A stretch of 64,000 nt of DNA from NCBI RefSeq assembly GCF_000347635.1, contig NC_020514.1:1364001-1428000 (forward strand). The letters are read 5' to 3'. Within the stretch, counting starts at the first letter, position 1. Each line of letters opens with the position of its first letter. Below, piece after piece: positions 43,890 through 53,306 of this stretch. Origin of the DNA: Paraglaciecola psychrophila 170. Lineage in GTDB: Bacteria > Pseudomonadota > Gammaproteobacteria > Enterobacterales > Alteromonadaceae. The position numbers and the translations under genes are program-made. The notes beneath the pieces were generated by a model, which saw nothing but the letters and a program-made list of their open reading frames with translations, did not search any database and was not told where the DNA came from.

Positions 43890-44804
43890 TTATAGTGTTA
43901 ATGCGCTTTTTCTTATCTCTTGCCTTATCCATTTTCTGAAGGGATCGTGGTGCGTACGTTCATGCCAGATCTGAGACATTTCTACCGCTGGAATATCGAT
44001 CGGACATTGATAGGTGACTAAATTATCGTCAAATTGAAGCGCCAGAGCCGCAACCGGCGACATACAAACAAATAATATATCGTGCCTGTCTTTTAAAAAA
44101 AACTGTGGTGAAAGAAAGCTAGAATAGCCAGCTACAACTCGCCTACCTTTTCCAATTGACGATAAAGCTTTATCTACTCCTGCTAGCAAATCATCATTTC
44201 GCATGACGATAACATGATCACATTTGGCAAATGAATCAACAGTCATCATGTCTTCAATATTATTATTATCTTTATGCGCCAGTACAACAAATTCTATATT
44301 GCATAATTTTTGAACATAAAAGCTATCTGGGATACTCCGAAAGGAACCTGCAATGGCAATATCACAAGTGCCTTTTTCAAGTTCTTTGGCAGGCAAGGTA
44401 CCAAGGGTATTAAACATCGATATTTGAGCATTTGGTGCTGAAATAGATAATGAGCCTATTACCTCAGGAATAATGAATGCCTCAGATATTTCAGTACCGT
44501 AAATACTGACTTTATCATTGCATCCATGCCAGTCATCAGAACTCATAGAAGAATATAAAGACTCGAAAGACTTCACTAATCGAATGATTTCAGGCGCATA
44601 GGCTTCCGCTTTCGACGTTATCGATAGTCCTCTTGGCGCCCTTTCGAATAAAGGGTCGCCGAATTCAGACCTTAACTTACTGAGTCTATGACTTAATGTT
44701 GGTTGGCTGAGTGACATACGCTCAGACGCCCTAGACAAGTTTCTTTCTTCATATAAAATTGAAAAAAGATGCAGCAAATTCATGTCTTTATCTTTTAAAT
44801 TCAT
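43890..44804 (-). CDS. LysR family transcriptional regulator (paralog A)
   Basis: A 304-residue LysR-type regulator. The N-terminal winged helix reads LHLFSILYEERNLSRASERMSLSQPTLSHRLSKLR, followed by GDPLFERAPRGL and the effector-binding domain. It is clearly paralogous to the regulator at 47288-48211: the same N-terminal pattern, YGTEISEA versus YGTEIVEA, ELEKGTCDIAIAG versus ELENGTCDIAIAG, and the same C-terminal WHERTH. No target gene stands divergently beside it; the nearest upstream DNA carries a glyoxalase relic. Confidence 0.92.
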   Translation of the reverse strand: MNLKDKDMNLLHLFSILYEERNLSRASERMSLSQPTLSHRLSKLRSEFGDPLFERAPRGLSITSKAEAYAPEIIRLVKSFESLYSSMSSDDWHGCNDKVSIYGTEISEAFIIPEVIGSLSISAPNAQISMFNTLGTLPAKELEKGTCDIAIAGSFRSIPDSFYVQKLCNIEFVVLAHKDNNNIEDMMTVDSFAKCDHVIVMRNDDLLAGVDKALSSIGKGRRVVAGYSSFLSPQFFLKDRHDILFVCMSPVAALALQFDDNLVTYQCPIDIPAVEMSQIWHERTHHDPFRKWIRQEIRKSALTL

Positions 44805-45353
44805 CTTTATTCTTCTTCAACTAATTCTTATTTTCATATAATAACAAATATTTGAATTTATACCGGTAATGAAAAAGGTTAAACGCTAAGAGCTAAGTGT
44901 TCACTTCTGTACCTTTGCAGTAAGCTTATACCCATCTATTTGACTTACCTTTATTATTTTCAAAGGCAATACTTTCAATAAATGCGTTTATATGAGCCTG
45001 TTCAGATTTTACTTCAATGTCCCTATTGTAAATAACGCTATTAATCACCCTCATTTAACTGCATATTTGTAGTCTGCTATGAATTAATCAAAATCTGCAT
45101 CTCGGCTATCTGAAAAAATATGAATAGTTGTTAGAAACGCGGATGGATTTTGTTTATACGGCTATACGCACCTACTATCTGTCCATACATTTTGTGTGGT
45201 GTCTCTGTATTAGAGGACGCTTATGACTACGTTTTCCAATTGGATAGACACCACATCTAGTCGCTGATTACCGCCTTGTAAGCTAGGAACACCTCTGATT
45301 AAGGGGCCACTTCTTCTCCCAAGGCTTCTAATTCATCTGCCTGCATAAGTGTG
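44805..45353. other. intergenic region upstream of LysR paralog A
   Basis: About 550 bp with no intact gene. Two short stretches near 45200-45350 have coding-like words on the minus strand but several stops. It is continuous with the glyoxalase relic that follows, so it probably represents decayed sequence. Confidence 0.4.
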
Positions 45354-45525
45354 TTATGCAGGCACTGCCTCAAAATAGCCATCACGCATAATTTTAGTGC
45401 GAACCAATATATCAGTATAAAACTTATGTGCTCGCTTTAAATTACTGACTTTAATACTGAAGTCATCTATTCCTTTGATGTCAGAGGTAACGGGGTTAAC
45501 ACTTTTAGCGTGCCATTGGTCATGG
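45354..45525 (-). pseudogene. relic of a VOC/glyoxalase family protein
   Basis: Minus-strand frame reading SDIKGIDDFSIKVSN then LKRAHKFYTDILVRTKIM before a TAA at 45354-45356. This is the first beta-alpha-beta module of a VOC-fold protein (hIDHfxixVsDlxraxxFYxdiLG). The rest of the fold is missing and no start is seen. It lies right beside the intact-length glyoxalase gene. Confidence 0.55.
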
Positions 45526-45569
45526 TATTAAGGCTGATAAATCAAGCTATTCCTATTGTTATACGTGAG

Positions 45570-46026
45570 CTACCAAGCCCCAATATTTTTCATTTCTTTC
45601 CAAGGAGAAATTGGCTCCAATGACTTATTCTTTTGGATAAGCTCAATAGAAATTCCATCTGGCGATTTGATGAACGCCATATGTCCATCTCTTGGCGGGC
45701 GGTTAATCGTAACACCCTTGTTCATCAATTCCTGGCACGTGTCATAGATATTGTCGACACGGTAGGCTAGGTGTCCAAAATTACGTCCACCATCAAGATT
45801 TTCAGGTTCACCATTTTCAGTTGGCCAGTTGTAAGTAAGCTCAAGTAACGGTGTTTTTAACGTCCGAGAGAGTTCAACATCGCCAGGTGCTGAAAGAAAA
45901 ATTAAAGAAAACCTTCCCCCTTCATTCTCTATTCTATTTGTTTCGACCATACCAAGTTTGGTACAAAAAAAAGTCCAGTGTTTCCTCAAGGTTTGAAACT
46001 CGAAGCATTGTGTGTAGGTATTCCAT
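45570..46026 (-). pseudogene. glyoxalase I-like VOC protein, single frameshift
   Basis: A 151-residue GloA-like protein once frames are joined. From the ATG at 46026 (AGGAA upstream) it reads EYLHTMLRVSNLEETLDFF, then the plus-strand A8 run at 45965-45972 shifts the frame; with seven instead of eight the protein continues CTKLGMVETNRIENEGG to the end. Metal ligands of GloA are His5 (before the shift), Glu in LLELTYNW, His in NFGHLAYRV and Glu in ISIELIQ. Without repair, the downstream frame (45570-45989) lacks the first ligand. The gene is 13 bp after an Old Yellow Enzyme gene, like nemA-gloA of E. coli, so it should detoxify methylglyoxal-type aldehydes. Confidence 0.82.
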
Positions 46027-46039
46027 GGTTATTTCCTAT

Positions 46040-47191
46040 TTAAAGTGAGTCTTCTGTTTGATTCAATGTCGGATAGTCGGTGTAGCCTTTGTGGTCACCA
46101 CCATAAAATGTTGTTGGGTCAGGTTGATTAAACGGTCCGTTTTGAGCGATACGTTTTGGTAAATCGGGGTTAGCGAGAAACGCACGACCAAATGTTACAG
46201 CATCAGCTTTACCAGTAGATATCCACTGTTGGGCTTCTTCGTAAGTAAATTGTCCATTTACTATTAAAGCGCCATCAAACAATGCTCGTATTGAATGCAC
46301 AATATCGTCTCCTGAGCCAATTAAACCTACTTCATTTCCATGTGAGTTGGGCCTTACAATATGTAAATAAGCTAAACCTTTTCCAGAAAGCGATTTTGCT
46401 GCCGCTGTATAAAGTGCCATCGGCTCACTATCGTAACTGCCACCTGCTCCACCAATAGGTGTTAATCGGACACCAATTCTAGATGCGGGAATGACCTGAA
46501 TAAGTGCGTCAACTACTTCGTTAAGAAGTCTAATACGGTTTTCAATCGACCCACCGTATTCATCCTCACGTTTATTCACAGAGTCGCGCATAAATTGGTC
46601 GATAAGGTATCCATTTGCCGCATGAAATTCGATACCATCGAAGCCAGCTTCTTTAGACATCTGAGCCGCATGTTGATAGTCCTTTATCACATTTTTGATA
46701 TCCGCTTTTGTCATTGACCGAGCTTCAGGGTGAGGTACTGTAGGTCCTTGTGAATGATAGTCACCTACAAAAGCATCCCCGACAGGTGTCCAATTACTTG
46801 CAGAGACGGGTTGTCCTCCATCGGGTTGAAATACGTTATGTGATACTGCACCTACATGCCAAAGCTGATTGAAAATGTGCCCACCTGCACCGTGAATTGC
46901 ATCAGTAACAAGTTTCCAACTGTTTACTTGGTCTTCAGTGAAAATTCCTGGAGTCCATGCATAACCTTGCCCTTGTGAACTTATTTGAGTGGCTTCAGAT
47001 ATAATCAATCCCGCGCTTGCTCGTTGCGTGTAATAGAGCGCATGCAAGGGCGTTTGTGCATGAGAATGAGCAAGTGAGCGCGAACGTGTCAGGGGCGCCA
47101 TGAAAATACGATTAGGTAAAGAAAGATCGCCGATTTTTACTGGCGTCAGAAGTGTTGCCTCATTAGCAGTTGTATTAAGTTGGGATTTCAT
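46040..47191 (-). CDS. Old Yellow Enzyme family alkene reductase (NemA-like)
   Basis: A 383-residue FMN flavoenzyme of the OYE family, which reduces activated alkenes, maleimides, quinones and nitro compounds with NADPH. Motifs in order: LPNRIFMAPLTRSR, ATQISSQGQGYAWTPGIF, QLWHVGAVSH, GFDGIEFHAANGYLIDQFMRD (with the active-site His/Asn pair in the E. coli NemA type), NRIRLLNEVVDA, and AVTFGRAFLANPDLP. It is the first gene of an operon with the glyoxalase-like gene and is divergent from a LysR regulator with a palindrome between them. Confidence 0.94.
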   Translation of the reverse strand: MKSQLNTTANEATLLTPVKIGDLSLPNRIFMAPLTRSRSLAHSHAQTPLHALYYTQRASAGLIISEATQISSQGQGYAWTPGIFTEDQVNSWKLVTDAIHGAGGHIFNQLWHVGAVSHNVFQPDGGQPVSASNWTPVGDAFVGDYHSQGPTVPHPEARSMTKADIKNVIKDYQHAAQMSKEAGFDGIEFHAANGYLIDQFMRDSVNKREDEYGGSIENRIRLLNEVVDALIQVIPASRIGVRLTPIGGAGGSYDSEPMALYTAAAKSLSGKGLAYLHIVRPNSHGNEVGLIGSGDDIVHSIRALFDGALIVNGQFTYEEAQQWISTGKADAVTFGRAFLANPDLPKRIAQNGPFNQPDPTTFYGGDHKGYTDYPTLNQTEDSL

Positions 47192-47209
47192 TGCTTTTCT
47201 ATTTATCTA

Positions 47210-47227
47210 AGATTATTAATTTAATCT
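47210..47227. promoter_or_regulatory. LysR-type palindrome in divergent promoter
   Basis: AGATTA-TTAATT-TAATCT, perfect 6-bp arms, in the 96-bp gap between the OYE gene and LysR paralog B. It fits the T-N11-A form of LysR sites and lies 19 bp before the OYE ATG. Confidence 0.6.
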
Positions 47228-47287
47228 ATTGTGAGACGCATCTAGGTATTTGTATAATCATGGTTTTAGATAGAAGGCATCCAAAAA

Positions 47288-48211
47288 ATGAATATCAAAA
47301 GTAAAGATCTTAACTCCCTTCATTTATTTGCCATTTTATATGAGGAGAGAAGTTTAACACGTGCGTCAGCCAGAATGGCATTAAGTCAGCCAGCTTTGAG
47401 TCATAGACTTAATAAACTCAGAGAAGAGTTTGGTGATCCGATGTTTGTAAGGGCATCGAGAGGTTTAACTTTGACGCCATTTGCAAAAAAATATGCAAAT
47501 CAGATAATGGGGGTTGTATCAAATGTAGAAGCATTTTATCAAACTATGCAACCCCCTGATTTTTTACAACAACGAGACAAGGTAACTATTTACGGAACTG
47601 AAATAGTAGAAGCTCTTTTGATGCCATCAGTGCTTAATATTATCGCTAGCGAAGCGCCTAATGTAAAAATCATTATGTTCAATACTAGTGGGCGATTACC
47701 TTTGAAGGAGTTAGAAAATGGGACATGTGATATTGCAATTGCAGGCTTCTTTGAAAATATTCCAACTAGCTTCTACCAAGAAAAAATAATGGAATATGAA
47801 TTTGTTGTGTTAGCCAACAAGCAAAACGAACACATTGGATCAGAGCTCACTCTTGCTGCATTTCTTCAATGTAGGCATGTAATGGTTACTTTGACAGGAG
47901 CATTGAATGGGAGCATTGATACTGCTCTGGAGTCTTTAGGTGAAAAGCGAAGGGTGCTTGCTGGCTACTCGAGCTTTCTAGCCCCGCAGATTCTCTTAAG
48001 GAAACAGAAAAATATACTGTTTGTTTGTGCAAGGCCTTTGGCAGTATTAGCCGTTCAGAATAACAAAGACCTTATAATATATAATAGTCCTGCAGCATTA
48101 CCTAAGATTGAATTAATCCAAGTATGGCATGAAAGAACTCATAACGACCAATTACGGAAGTTATTAAGGGAAAACTTAAAAAATATCGCATCGAAAGCCA
48201 GTTGGAAATAA
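47288..48211 (+). CDS. LysR family transcriptional regulator (paralog B)
   Basis: A 307-residue LysR-type regulator with winged helix LHLFAILYEERSLTRASARMALSQPALSHRLNKLR and FVRASRGLTLTPFA after it. Its divergent position next to the OYE/glyoxalase operon and the shared palindrome suggest it controls that operon, in place of the TetR-type NemR found in E. coli. Paralogous to the regulator at 43890-44804. Confidence 0.93.
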   Translation: MNIKSKDLNSLHLFAILYEERSLTRASARMALSQPALSHRLNKLREEFGDPMFVRASRGLTLTPFAKKYANQIMGVVSNVEAFYQTMQPPDFLQQRDKVTIYGTEIVEALLMPSVLNIIASEAPNVKIIMFNTSGRLPLKELENGTCDIAIAGFFENIPTSFYQEKIMEYEFVVLANKQNEHIGSELTLAAFLQCRHVMVTLTGALNGSIDTALESLGEKRRVLAGYSSFLAPQILLRKQKNILFVCARPLAVLAVQNNKDLIIYNSPAALPKIELIQVWHERTHNDQLRKLLRENLKNIASKASWK

Positions 48212-48235
48212 TTAAACGAATAGTGAGAAATATTC

Positions 48236-48550
48236 TTATTTATCTAGCATGTAATCTAAGTCTAGAAAACCTAGGTTAAATGATTGTAATATGTCATGAG
48301 TAGGATTTGTAAAGATATTATTAATAAGCACAAATAGATAAAACGTCATAATGTCGCCGTTGCTTACTAAAGTGATACGTTGGGCGTTGCGAAAACTATT
48401 GATCACCTTCGGGTCTAAGTTCTGGGTTTTTATGATCAAACAAGCATAATGTTGTCGCCGATTAAATCGCTGCTCCACTATCATTATATGGTCAGCTAAA
48501 CCATAGAGCAAACGTGATAGCACACCATATTTTACCCCAATCAAGAACAT
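48236..48550 (-). CDS. unrecognised protein, possibly a truncated gene
   Basis: A 104-residue open frame with protein-like composition (GLADHIMIVEQRFNRRQHY and NAQRITLVSNGDIMTFYLF). No family recognised. Its 5' end coincides with the start of the IS1182-type relic, and I see no ribosome site, so it may be the 3' part of a gene cut by that element. Confidence 0.35.
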   Translation of the reverse strand: MFLIGVKYGVLSRLLYGLADHIMIVEQRFNRRQHYACLIIKTQNLDPKVINSFRNAQRITLVSNGDIMTFYLFVLINNIFTNPTHDILQSFNLGFLDLDYMLDK

Positions 48551-49160
48551 AAACTCCCTTACTTCACGACGTGCTTGATGATTTTGTTACTGAAGATAAC
48601 TCTGTTCGAGTTGAGGTTATATTGATAGATAATTTAGAACTTAAAATATGTGAATTTAAACGTGTGATTACCAAGAGCAAAGACCGTTCAGGTTATCATC
48701 CAGCCATCCTGTTAAAACTCACTATCTATGATTATCTCAATCGTATTTAATCTTCTCACCGCTTAGAAAAGAGTCATCGCAACGTTGAACTGATGTGGGT
48801 GTTGGGTCGATTAATGCCAGACTTTAAAACGATTGCTCATTTTAGAAAGGAAAATGTCAAAGGCATAGATGCTCTATGTCGTCAGTTTGTAGAGATGGGT
48901 TGTCAGATGATTATATTCTATGTTCCACTCTTCGCTATTGATGGAGGCAAGTTTAAGGCGGTCAATAACAAGGACAGTAATGTCAGTCGTAACAGTACTG
49001 TATTCGGGAAATACGCTGTTGAACATTTATTCGGTGACCTTAAATGTGGACGAGTGCGACGCTCTGCGTAATGACACGTAAACGTAATTTGTTAACCAAA
49101 ATGAGTATCGATGTGCTGACATACAACTTGATAAGCGTGATATCGACAATAGGATTGACA
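48541..49160 (+). mobile_element. IS1182-family transposase relic
   Basis: Plus-strand fragments in family order: LLHDVLDDFVTEDNSVRVEV, then SGYHPAILLKLTIYDYLNRI ending in TAA (48748-48750), SSHRLEKSHRNVELMWVLGR, LMPDFKTIAHFRKEN, and FAIDGGKFKAVNNKDSNVSR. The middle is missing, and the C-terminal piece AVEHLFGDLKCGRVRRSA-stop is followed in another frame by LLTKMSIDVLTYNLISVI, the usual end. So the element has a stop, a frameshift and a large internal deletion and cannot move. No terminal inverted repeats were recognised. Confidence 0.82.
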
Positions 49161-49785
49161 GGATTGATATGGGCTATGCTGGGCCAGGGTAGTTATCCTT
49201 TTGAATGACGTATAAAGCATTAGAAACAGCCACAATTACCATCCAAAAGTCTATTCAAGCTCTAATCTTCAATCTCAAATAAATATTCAACACATCAACT
49301 CCCACGCTAATGATGTGAATGAAGCTACCTTAAATTGGTATTCAAAATAGATTTGTCAGAGCCTAAGTCCATCACTGCCTTTTAAGACTAGACTTTAGTG
49401 TCAGTAAAGTGTTTAAAGCTACCCTTCTGATGCGAACTAGTTTGGAATTTTAAAGTTTTAAAGTTTTAAAATTATGATGTTTAGAATTTTAGAGTCATAA
49501 GATAGGTGTTTAGTTACAATCTTTAATCTGAATAGCTCACTTTTTGATGGCATCACCTATGCCTGTGAATAACAATTTGCAGCGTTTAGTTGCGTTATCA
49601 GCAGGTTGACTGAAGAAAATAAAGTCGCCACACAGTGACGATTTTTTCAGTGTCAGGGGGCCGGTGTACTATGAGCTAGCTAGATGCCAACCATAGTTTG
49701 TGAAAATGCAACACCCCAAATTCATTACTTTAAAAATACTAAAATACAGCCCCATTTTGAGGCTATTTTGATCTGAGCTGACTCT
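49161..49785. other. intergenic region between IS relic and metK
   Basis: About 625 bp with no gene seen. TTTAAAG/TTTTAAA-type simple repeats lie near 49450-49475. A weak AGCC/GGCT hairpin with T-rich flank at about 49742-49772 may end metK transcription on the minus strand. Confidence 0.45.
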
Positions 49786-50931
49786 CTAGATACTTGCTTT
49801 GAGGCGTTCAGCAACATCTGTTTTTTCCCAAGGAAATTCTTCTCTGCCAAAGTGTCCGTATGCTGCGGTGGCTTGATAGATGGGTCGCTCTAAGTCGAGC
49901 ATTTTGAGTAGTCCGTAGGGTCTAAGTTCGAAGTTGTCACGAACCAACTTAACCAATAATGCATCTGAAACTTTTCCTGTGCCAAAGGTATCAATATTGA
50001 TGGATGTTGGCTCTGCTACACCGATGGCGTAAGACAACTGGATTTCGCATCTGTCGGCTAATCCAGCTGCGACTATATTTTTTGCAACGTAACGTCCAGC
50101 ATATGCCGCTGATCTATCCACTTTTGAAGGATCTTTGCCAGAAAATGCGCCACCGCCATGTCTTGCCATACCGCCGTAGGTATCAACAATTATTTTACGA
50201 CCGGTCAAGCCACAGTCGCCCATGGGGCCGCCAATAACAAACCGACCTGTGGGGTTAATAAAATATTTGGTTTTGTTGCTAAGCCATTTTTCAGGTAATA
50301 CTGGCTTAATAATTTCTTCCATCACGGCTTCACGAAGATCTGCGGTGCTGATGCTTTCATCATGTTGAGTTGACAACACCACCGCATCAATAGCCACGGG
50401 TTGATTATTTTCGTAGATAAAAGTGACTTGGCTTTTGGCATCAGGCCTCAACCAGTTTAAGGTACCGTTTTTACGTAACTCAGACTGACGTTTTACCAAG
50501 CGGTGAGAATAGGTAATCGGTGCAGGCATCAACACATCTGTTTCATTACTGGCATAACCAAACATTAAACCTTGGTCCCCTGCACCTTGCTCTTCTGGTG
50601 AGGTGCGGTCTACGCCTTGATTAATATCAGGTGATTGTTTACCAATGGCATTTAATACTGCGCATGAGTCTGCATCAAATCCCATATCTGAATGCACATA
50701 TCCGATTTCTCTAACTGTTTTGCGGGTAATTTCTTCTATATCTACCCATGCCGAGGTTGTAACTTCGCCACCTACTAACACCATACCTGTTTTGACAAAG
50801 GTCTCACAGGCCACTCTTGCCTTAGGATCTTGGGTTAAAATGGCATCTAAAACTGCATCAGAAATTTGATCTGCAATTTTATCAGGGTGTCCTTCAGATA
50901 CAGATTCAGAAGTAAATAAATGTGAGGTCAT
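49786..50931 (-). CDS. metK: S-adenosylmethionine synthase
   Basis: Makes SAM from methionine and ATP in the cytosol. The 381-residue protein has the opening [22 protein letters not shown], the ATP-binding [12 protein letters not shown], and the loop [20 protein letters not shown] with the catalytic Lys. The gene faces tkt divergently, and a MetJ-box-like site lies 84-99 bp before its start, so SAM feedback control is expected. Confidence 0.97.
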   Translation of the reverse strand: MTSHLFTSESVSEGHPDKIADQISDAVLDAILTQDPKARVACETFVKTGMVLVGGEVTTSAWVDIEEITRKTVREIGYVHSDMGFDADSCAVLNAIGKQSPDINQGVDRTSPEEQGAGDQGLMFGYASNETDVLMPAPITYSHRLVKRQSELRKNGTLNWLRPDAKSQVTFIYENNQPVAIDAVVLSTQHDESISTADLREAVMEEIIKPVLPEKWLSNKTKYFINPTGRFVIGGPMGDCGLTGRKIIVDTYGGMARHGGGAFSGKDPSKVDRSAAYAGRYVAKNIVAAGLADRCEIQLSYAIGVAEPTSINIDTFGTGKVSDALLVKLVRDNFELRPYGLLKMLDLERPIYQATAAYGHFGREEFPWEKTDVAERLKASI

Positions 50932-51014
50932 AAAAGCACCTTATGTCAGAGTCGTTGTACGAATTAATACGTATATTTTAACTATTCAAGTACAAAATAC
51001 CAGTCTTTACTTCT

Positions 51015-51030
51015 AGACGTCCGAACGTCT
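51015..51030 (-). promoter_or_regulatory. MetJ-box-like tandem site upstream of metK
   Basis: AGACGTCC-GAACGTCT, two adjacent 8-bp met boxes in the metK/tkt divergent gap. The position (about 85 bp before metK) fits repression of metK by MetJ with SAM. Confidence 0.75.
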
Positions 51031-51199
51031 ATGAATTTTATTCTGCTAAGGTGTAAACAAAAGTCATATGAAAATACTCATTCATAGAGTATTTAAGATT
51101 GCAGTTACATGCTGGCTAATACAAAATGTATAGCTAACTAAGGTGTCTTTAGCGAACAGTTACGGATACCCATAATTATTGGATCAGTCAGGAGACCAC

Positions 51200-53197
51200 A
51201 TGTCGTCATCACGTCGAGAACTCGCCAACGCCATTCGCGCCCTTAGTATGGATGCCGTTCAACAAGCTAACTCCGGTCACCCAGGTGCACCCATGGGTAT
51301 GGCTGACATCGCGCAAGTGTTGTGGGCAGATCATATGCAACATAATCCAAGCAACCCAGATTGGGCCAACAGAGATAGATTTGTATTATCTAATGGCCAC
51401 GGTTCGATGTTGATTTATTCTCTTTTACATCTGACTGGTTATGCATTACCGATTGAAGAGTTAAGAAATTTCCGTCAATTGCATTCAAAAACGCCAGGTC
51501 ACCCTGAATATGGTTACGCACCGGGTATTGAAACTACCACTGGACCTTTGGGACAAGGGTTAAGTAACGCAGTGGGCATGGCGATTGCTGAAAAAACCTT
51601 AGCCGCACAGTTTAATCAGCCAAATTTTGATGTAGTTGATCATTTCACCTACTGCTTCTTAGGTGATGGCTGTTTGATGGAAGGTATTTCTCACGAAGTA
51701 TGTTCTTTAGCAGGTACATTAGGTTTAGGTAAGTTAGTCGCATTTTGGGATGACAACGGTATCTCAATTGATGGTCATGTTGAAGGTTGGTTTACTGATA
51801 ACACTCCTGCTCGTTTTGAAGCCTATGGCTGGCATGTCATTGCCGACGTAGACGGACACGACTCTCAAGCTATTGCTGATGCGATTGCCGCTGCTAAAGC
51901 TGAAACGTCTAAGCCAACACTCATTTGCTGTAAAACTATTATAGGTTTTGGCTCACCGAATAAATCGGGCAGTCACGACTCTCACGGCGCACCTTTAGGT
52001 GTAGAAGAAATCAAAGCTGCGCGCGAATTCCTTAACTGGCCTTACGCCCCTTTCGAAATTCCTGAAGATATTTATGCCGGTTGGGATGCAAAAGCGTCGG
52101 GTGCTGCAAAAGAACAAGCTTGGAATGATAAATTTACTGGATACCAACAAGCACATCCAGCATTAGCTGCAGAGTTAACGCGACGTTTAGCCGGTGACCT
52201 ACCCGCTGATTTTTCTGAAAAAGCGGATGCCTTCATTCAGCAATCACAAGACAAAGCTGAAAATGTAGCTAGCCGCAAGGCTTCACAAAATTCAATTGAG
52301 ACCTTTGCTACATTGTTACCTGAAGTGTTAGGTGGTTCAGCTGATTTAGCTGGCTCAAACCTTACTATTTGGTCTGGCACCAAAGGCATTTCAGCCGATG
52401 ATGCTAGCGGCAACTACATATATTATGGTGTGCGAGAGTTTGGTATGAGTGGCATCATGAATGGAATTGGGCTGCACGGTGGATTCCGTCCATTCGGCGC
52501 TACCTTCTTAATGTTTATGGAATATGCACGCAACGCAGTGCGTATGGCGTCATTGATGGGTATTCCAAATATCTTTGTGTATACCCATGATTCTATTGGT
52601 CAAGGTGAAGATGGACCTACTCATCAACCTATCGAGCAAATAGCTAACTTACGCCTTACTCCAAACTTAGCTACATGGCGTCCTTGTGATGGTGCAGAAA
52701 CTGCGGTTGCATGGAAATCAGCGCTAGAACGTAAAGATGGCCCATCTGCATTAATCTTTAGTCGTCAAGGTTTGCCTGCGCAACCACGAAATGCTGAGCA
52801 ACTTGCCAATGTTGCTAAAGGTGGTTATGTATTGAAAGAGTGTGCAGGTACCCCTGATGTTATCTTAATGGCTACTGGCTCTGAAGTAGGCATCACGGTT
52901 GAAGCCGGGGAGCAATTATCTGCTGCGGGTATGGCAGTGCGCGTTGTGTCTATGCCAAGTACCTCCGTTTTTGATAAACAAGACGCTGACTACCGCGAGT
53001 CGGTATTACCTAAAGTTGTGACTAAACGTGTTGCGGTCGAAGCGGCCCATGTCGATTTTTGGTATAAATATGTTGGATTGGGTGGCGCTGTTGTGGGCAT
53101 GTCCACCTTCGGTGAATCTGCACCGGGTGCTGCATTGCTGAAGTACTTCGGTATCACCACAGAAGCAGTAGTGAAGGCCGCTAAAGGCTTAAACTAA
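51200..53197 (+). CDS. tkt: transketolase
   Basis: Thiamine-diphosphate enzyme of the pentose phosphate pathway. The 665-residue protein shows [25 protein letters not shown], the ThDP motif [12 protein letters not shown] with DDN, and the pyrimidine-domain [20 protein letters not shown], then [16 protein letters not shown]. The ATG at 51200 has AGGAG at 7 bp; a TTG 21 bp earlier is not needed. It starts the run tkt-epd-pgk-fba. Confidence 0.97.
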   Translation: MSSSRRELANAIRALSMDAVQQANSGHPGAPMGMADIAQVLWADHMQHNPSNPDWANRDRFVLSNGHGSMLIYSLLHLTGYALPIEELRNFRQLHSKTPGHPEYGYAPGIETTTGPLGQGLSNAVGMAIAEKTLAAQFNQPNFDVVDHFTYCFLGDGCLMEGISHEVCSLAGTLGLGKLVAFWDDNGISIDGHVEGWFTDNTPARFEAYGWHVIADVDGHDSQAIADAIAAAKAETSKPTLICCKTIIGFGSPNKSGSHDSHGAPLGVEEIKAAREFLNWPYAPFEIPEDIYAGWDAKASGAAKEQAWNDKFTGYQQAHPALAAELTRRLAGDLPADFSEKADAFIQQSQDKAENVASRKASQNSIETFATLLPEVLGGSADLAGSNLTIWSGTKGISADDASGNYIYYGVREFGMSGIMNGIGLHGGFRPFGATFLMFMEYARNAVRMASLMGIPNIFVYTHDSIGQGEDGPTHQPIEQIANLRLTPNLATWRPCDGAETAVAWKSALERKDGPSALIFSRQGLPAQPRNAEQLANVAKGGYVLKECAGTPDVILMATGSEVGITVEAGEQLSAAGMAVRVVSMPSTSVFDKQDADYRESVLPKVVTKRVAVEAAHVDFWYKYVGLGGAVVGMSTFGESAPGAALLKYFGITTEAVVKAAKGLN

Positions 53198-53204
53198 AAA
53201 CTTC

Positions 53205-53244
53205 TTTCATAACAAAGGCGCTTTTTAGCGCCTTTGTTATGAAG
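53205..53244 (+). terminator. strong rho-independent terminator after tkt
   Basis: TCATAACAAAGGCGCT pairs perfectly with AGCGCCTTTGTTATGA (16-bp stem, 4-base loop). There is a T-run in the loop rather than after the stem, so it may also act as an mRNA-stabilising hairpin that lowers read-through into epd. Confidence 0.75.
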
Positions 53245-53306
53245 TATTGCTCATTAGAAAAAGTGTCAGATGGGATGGCTCATCTTGAATCAAATTAAAG
53301 AGTGTT

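Noticed and set aside
48793..49071. A 92-residue free-standing gene
   Set aside because: It is the middle and late piece of the IS1182-type transposase, fused by an internal deletion, not an independent gene.
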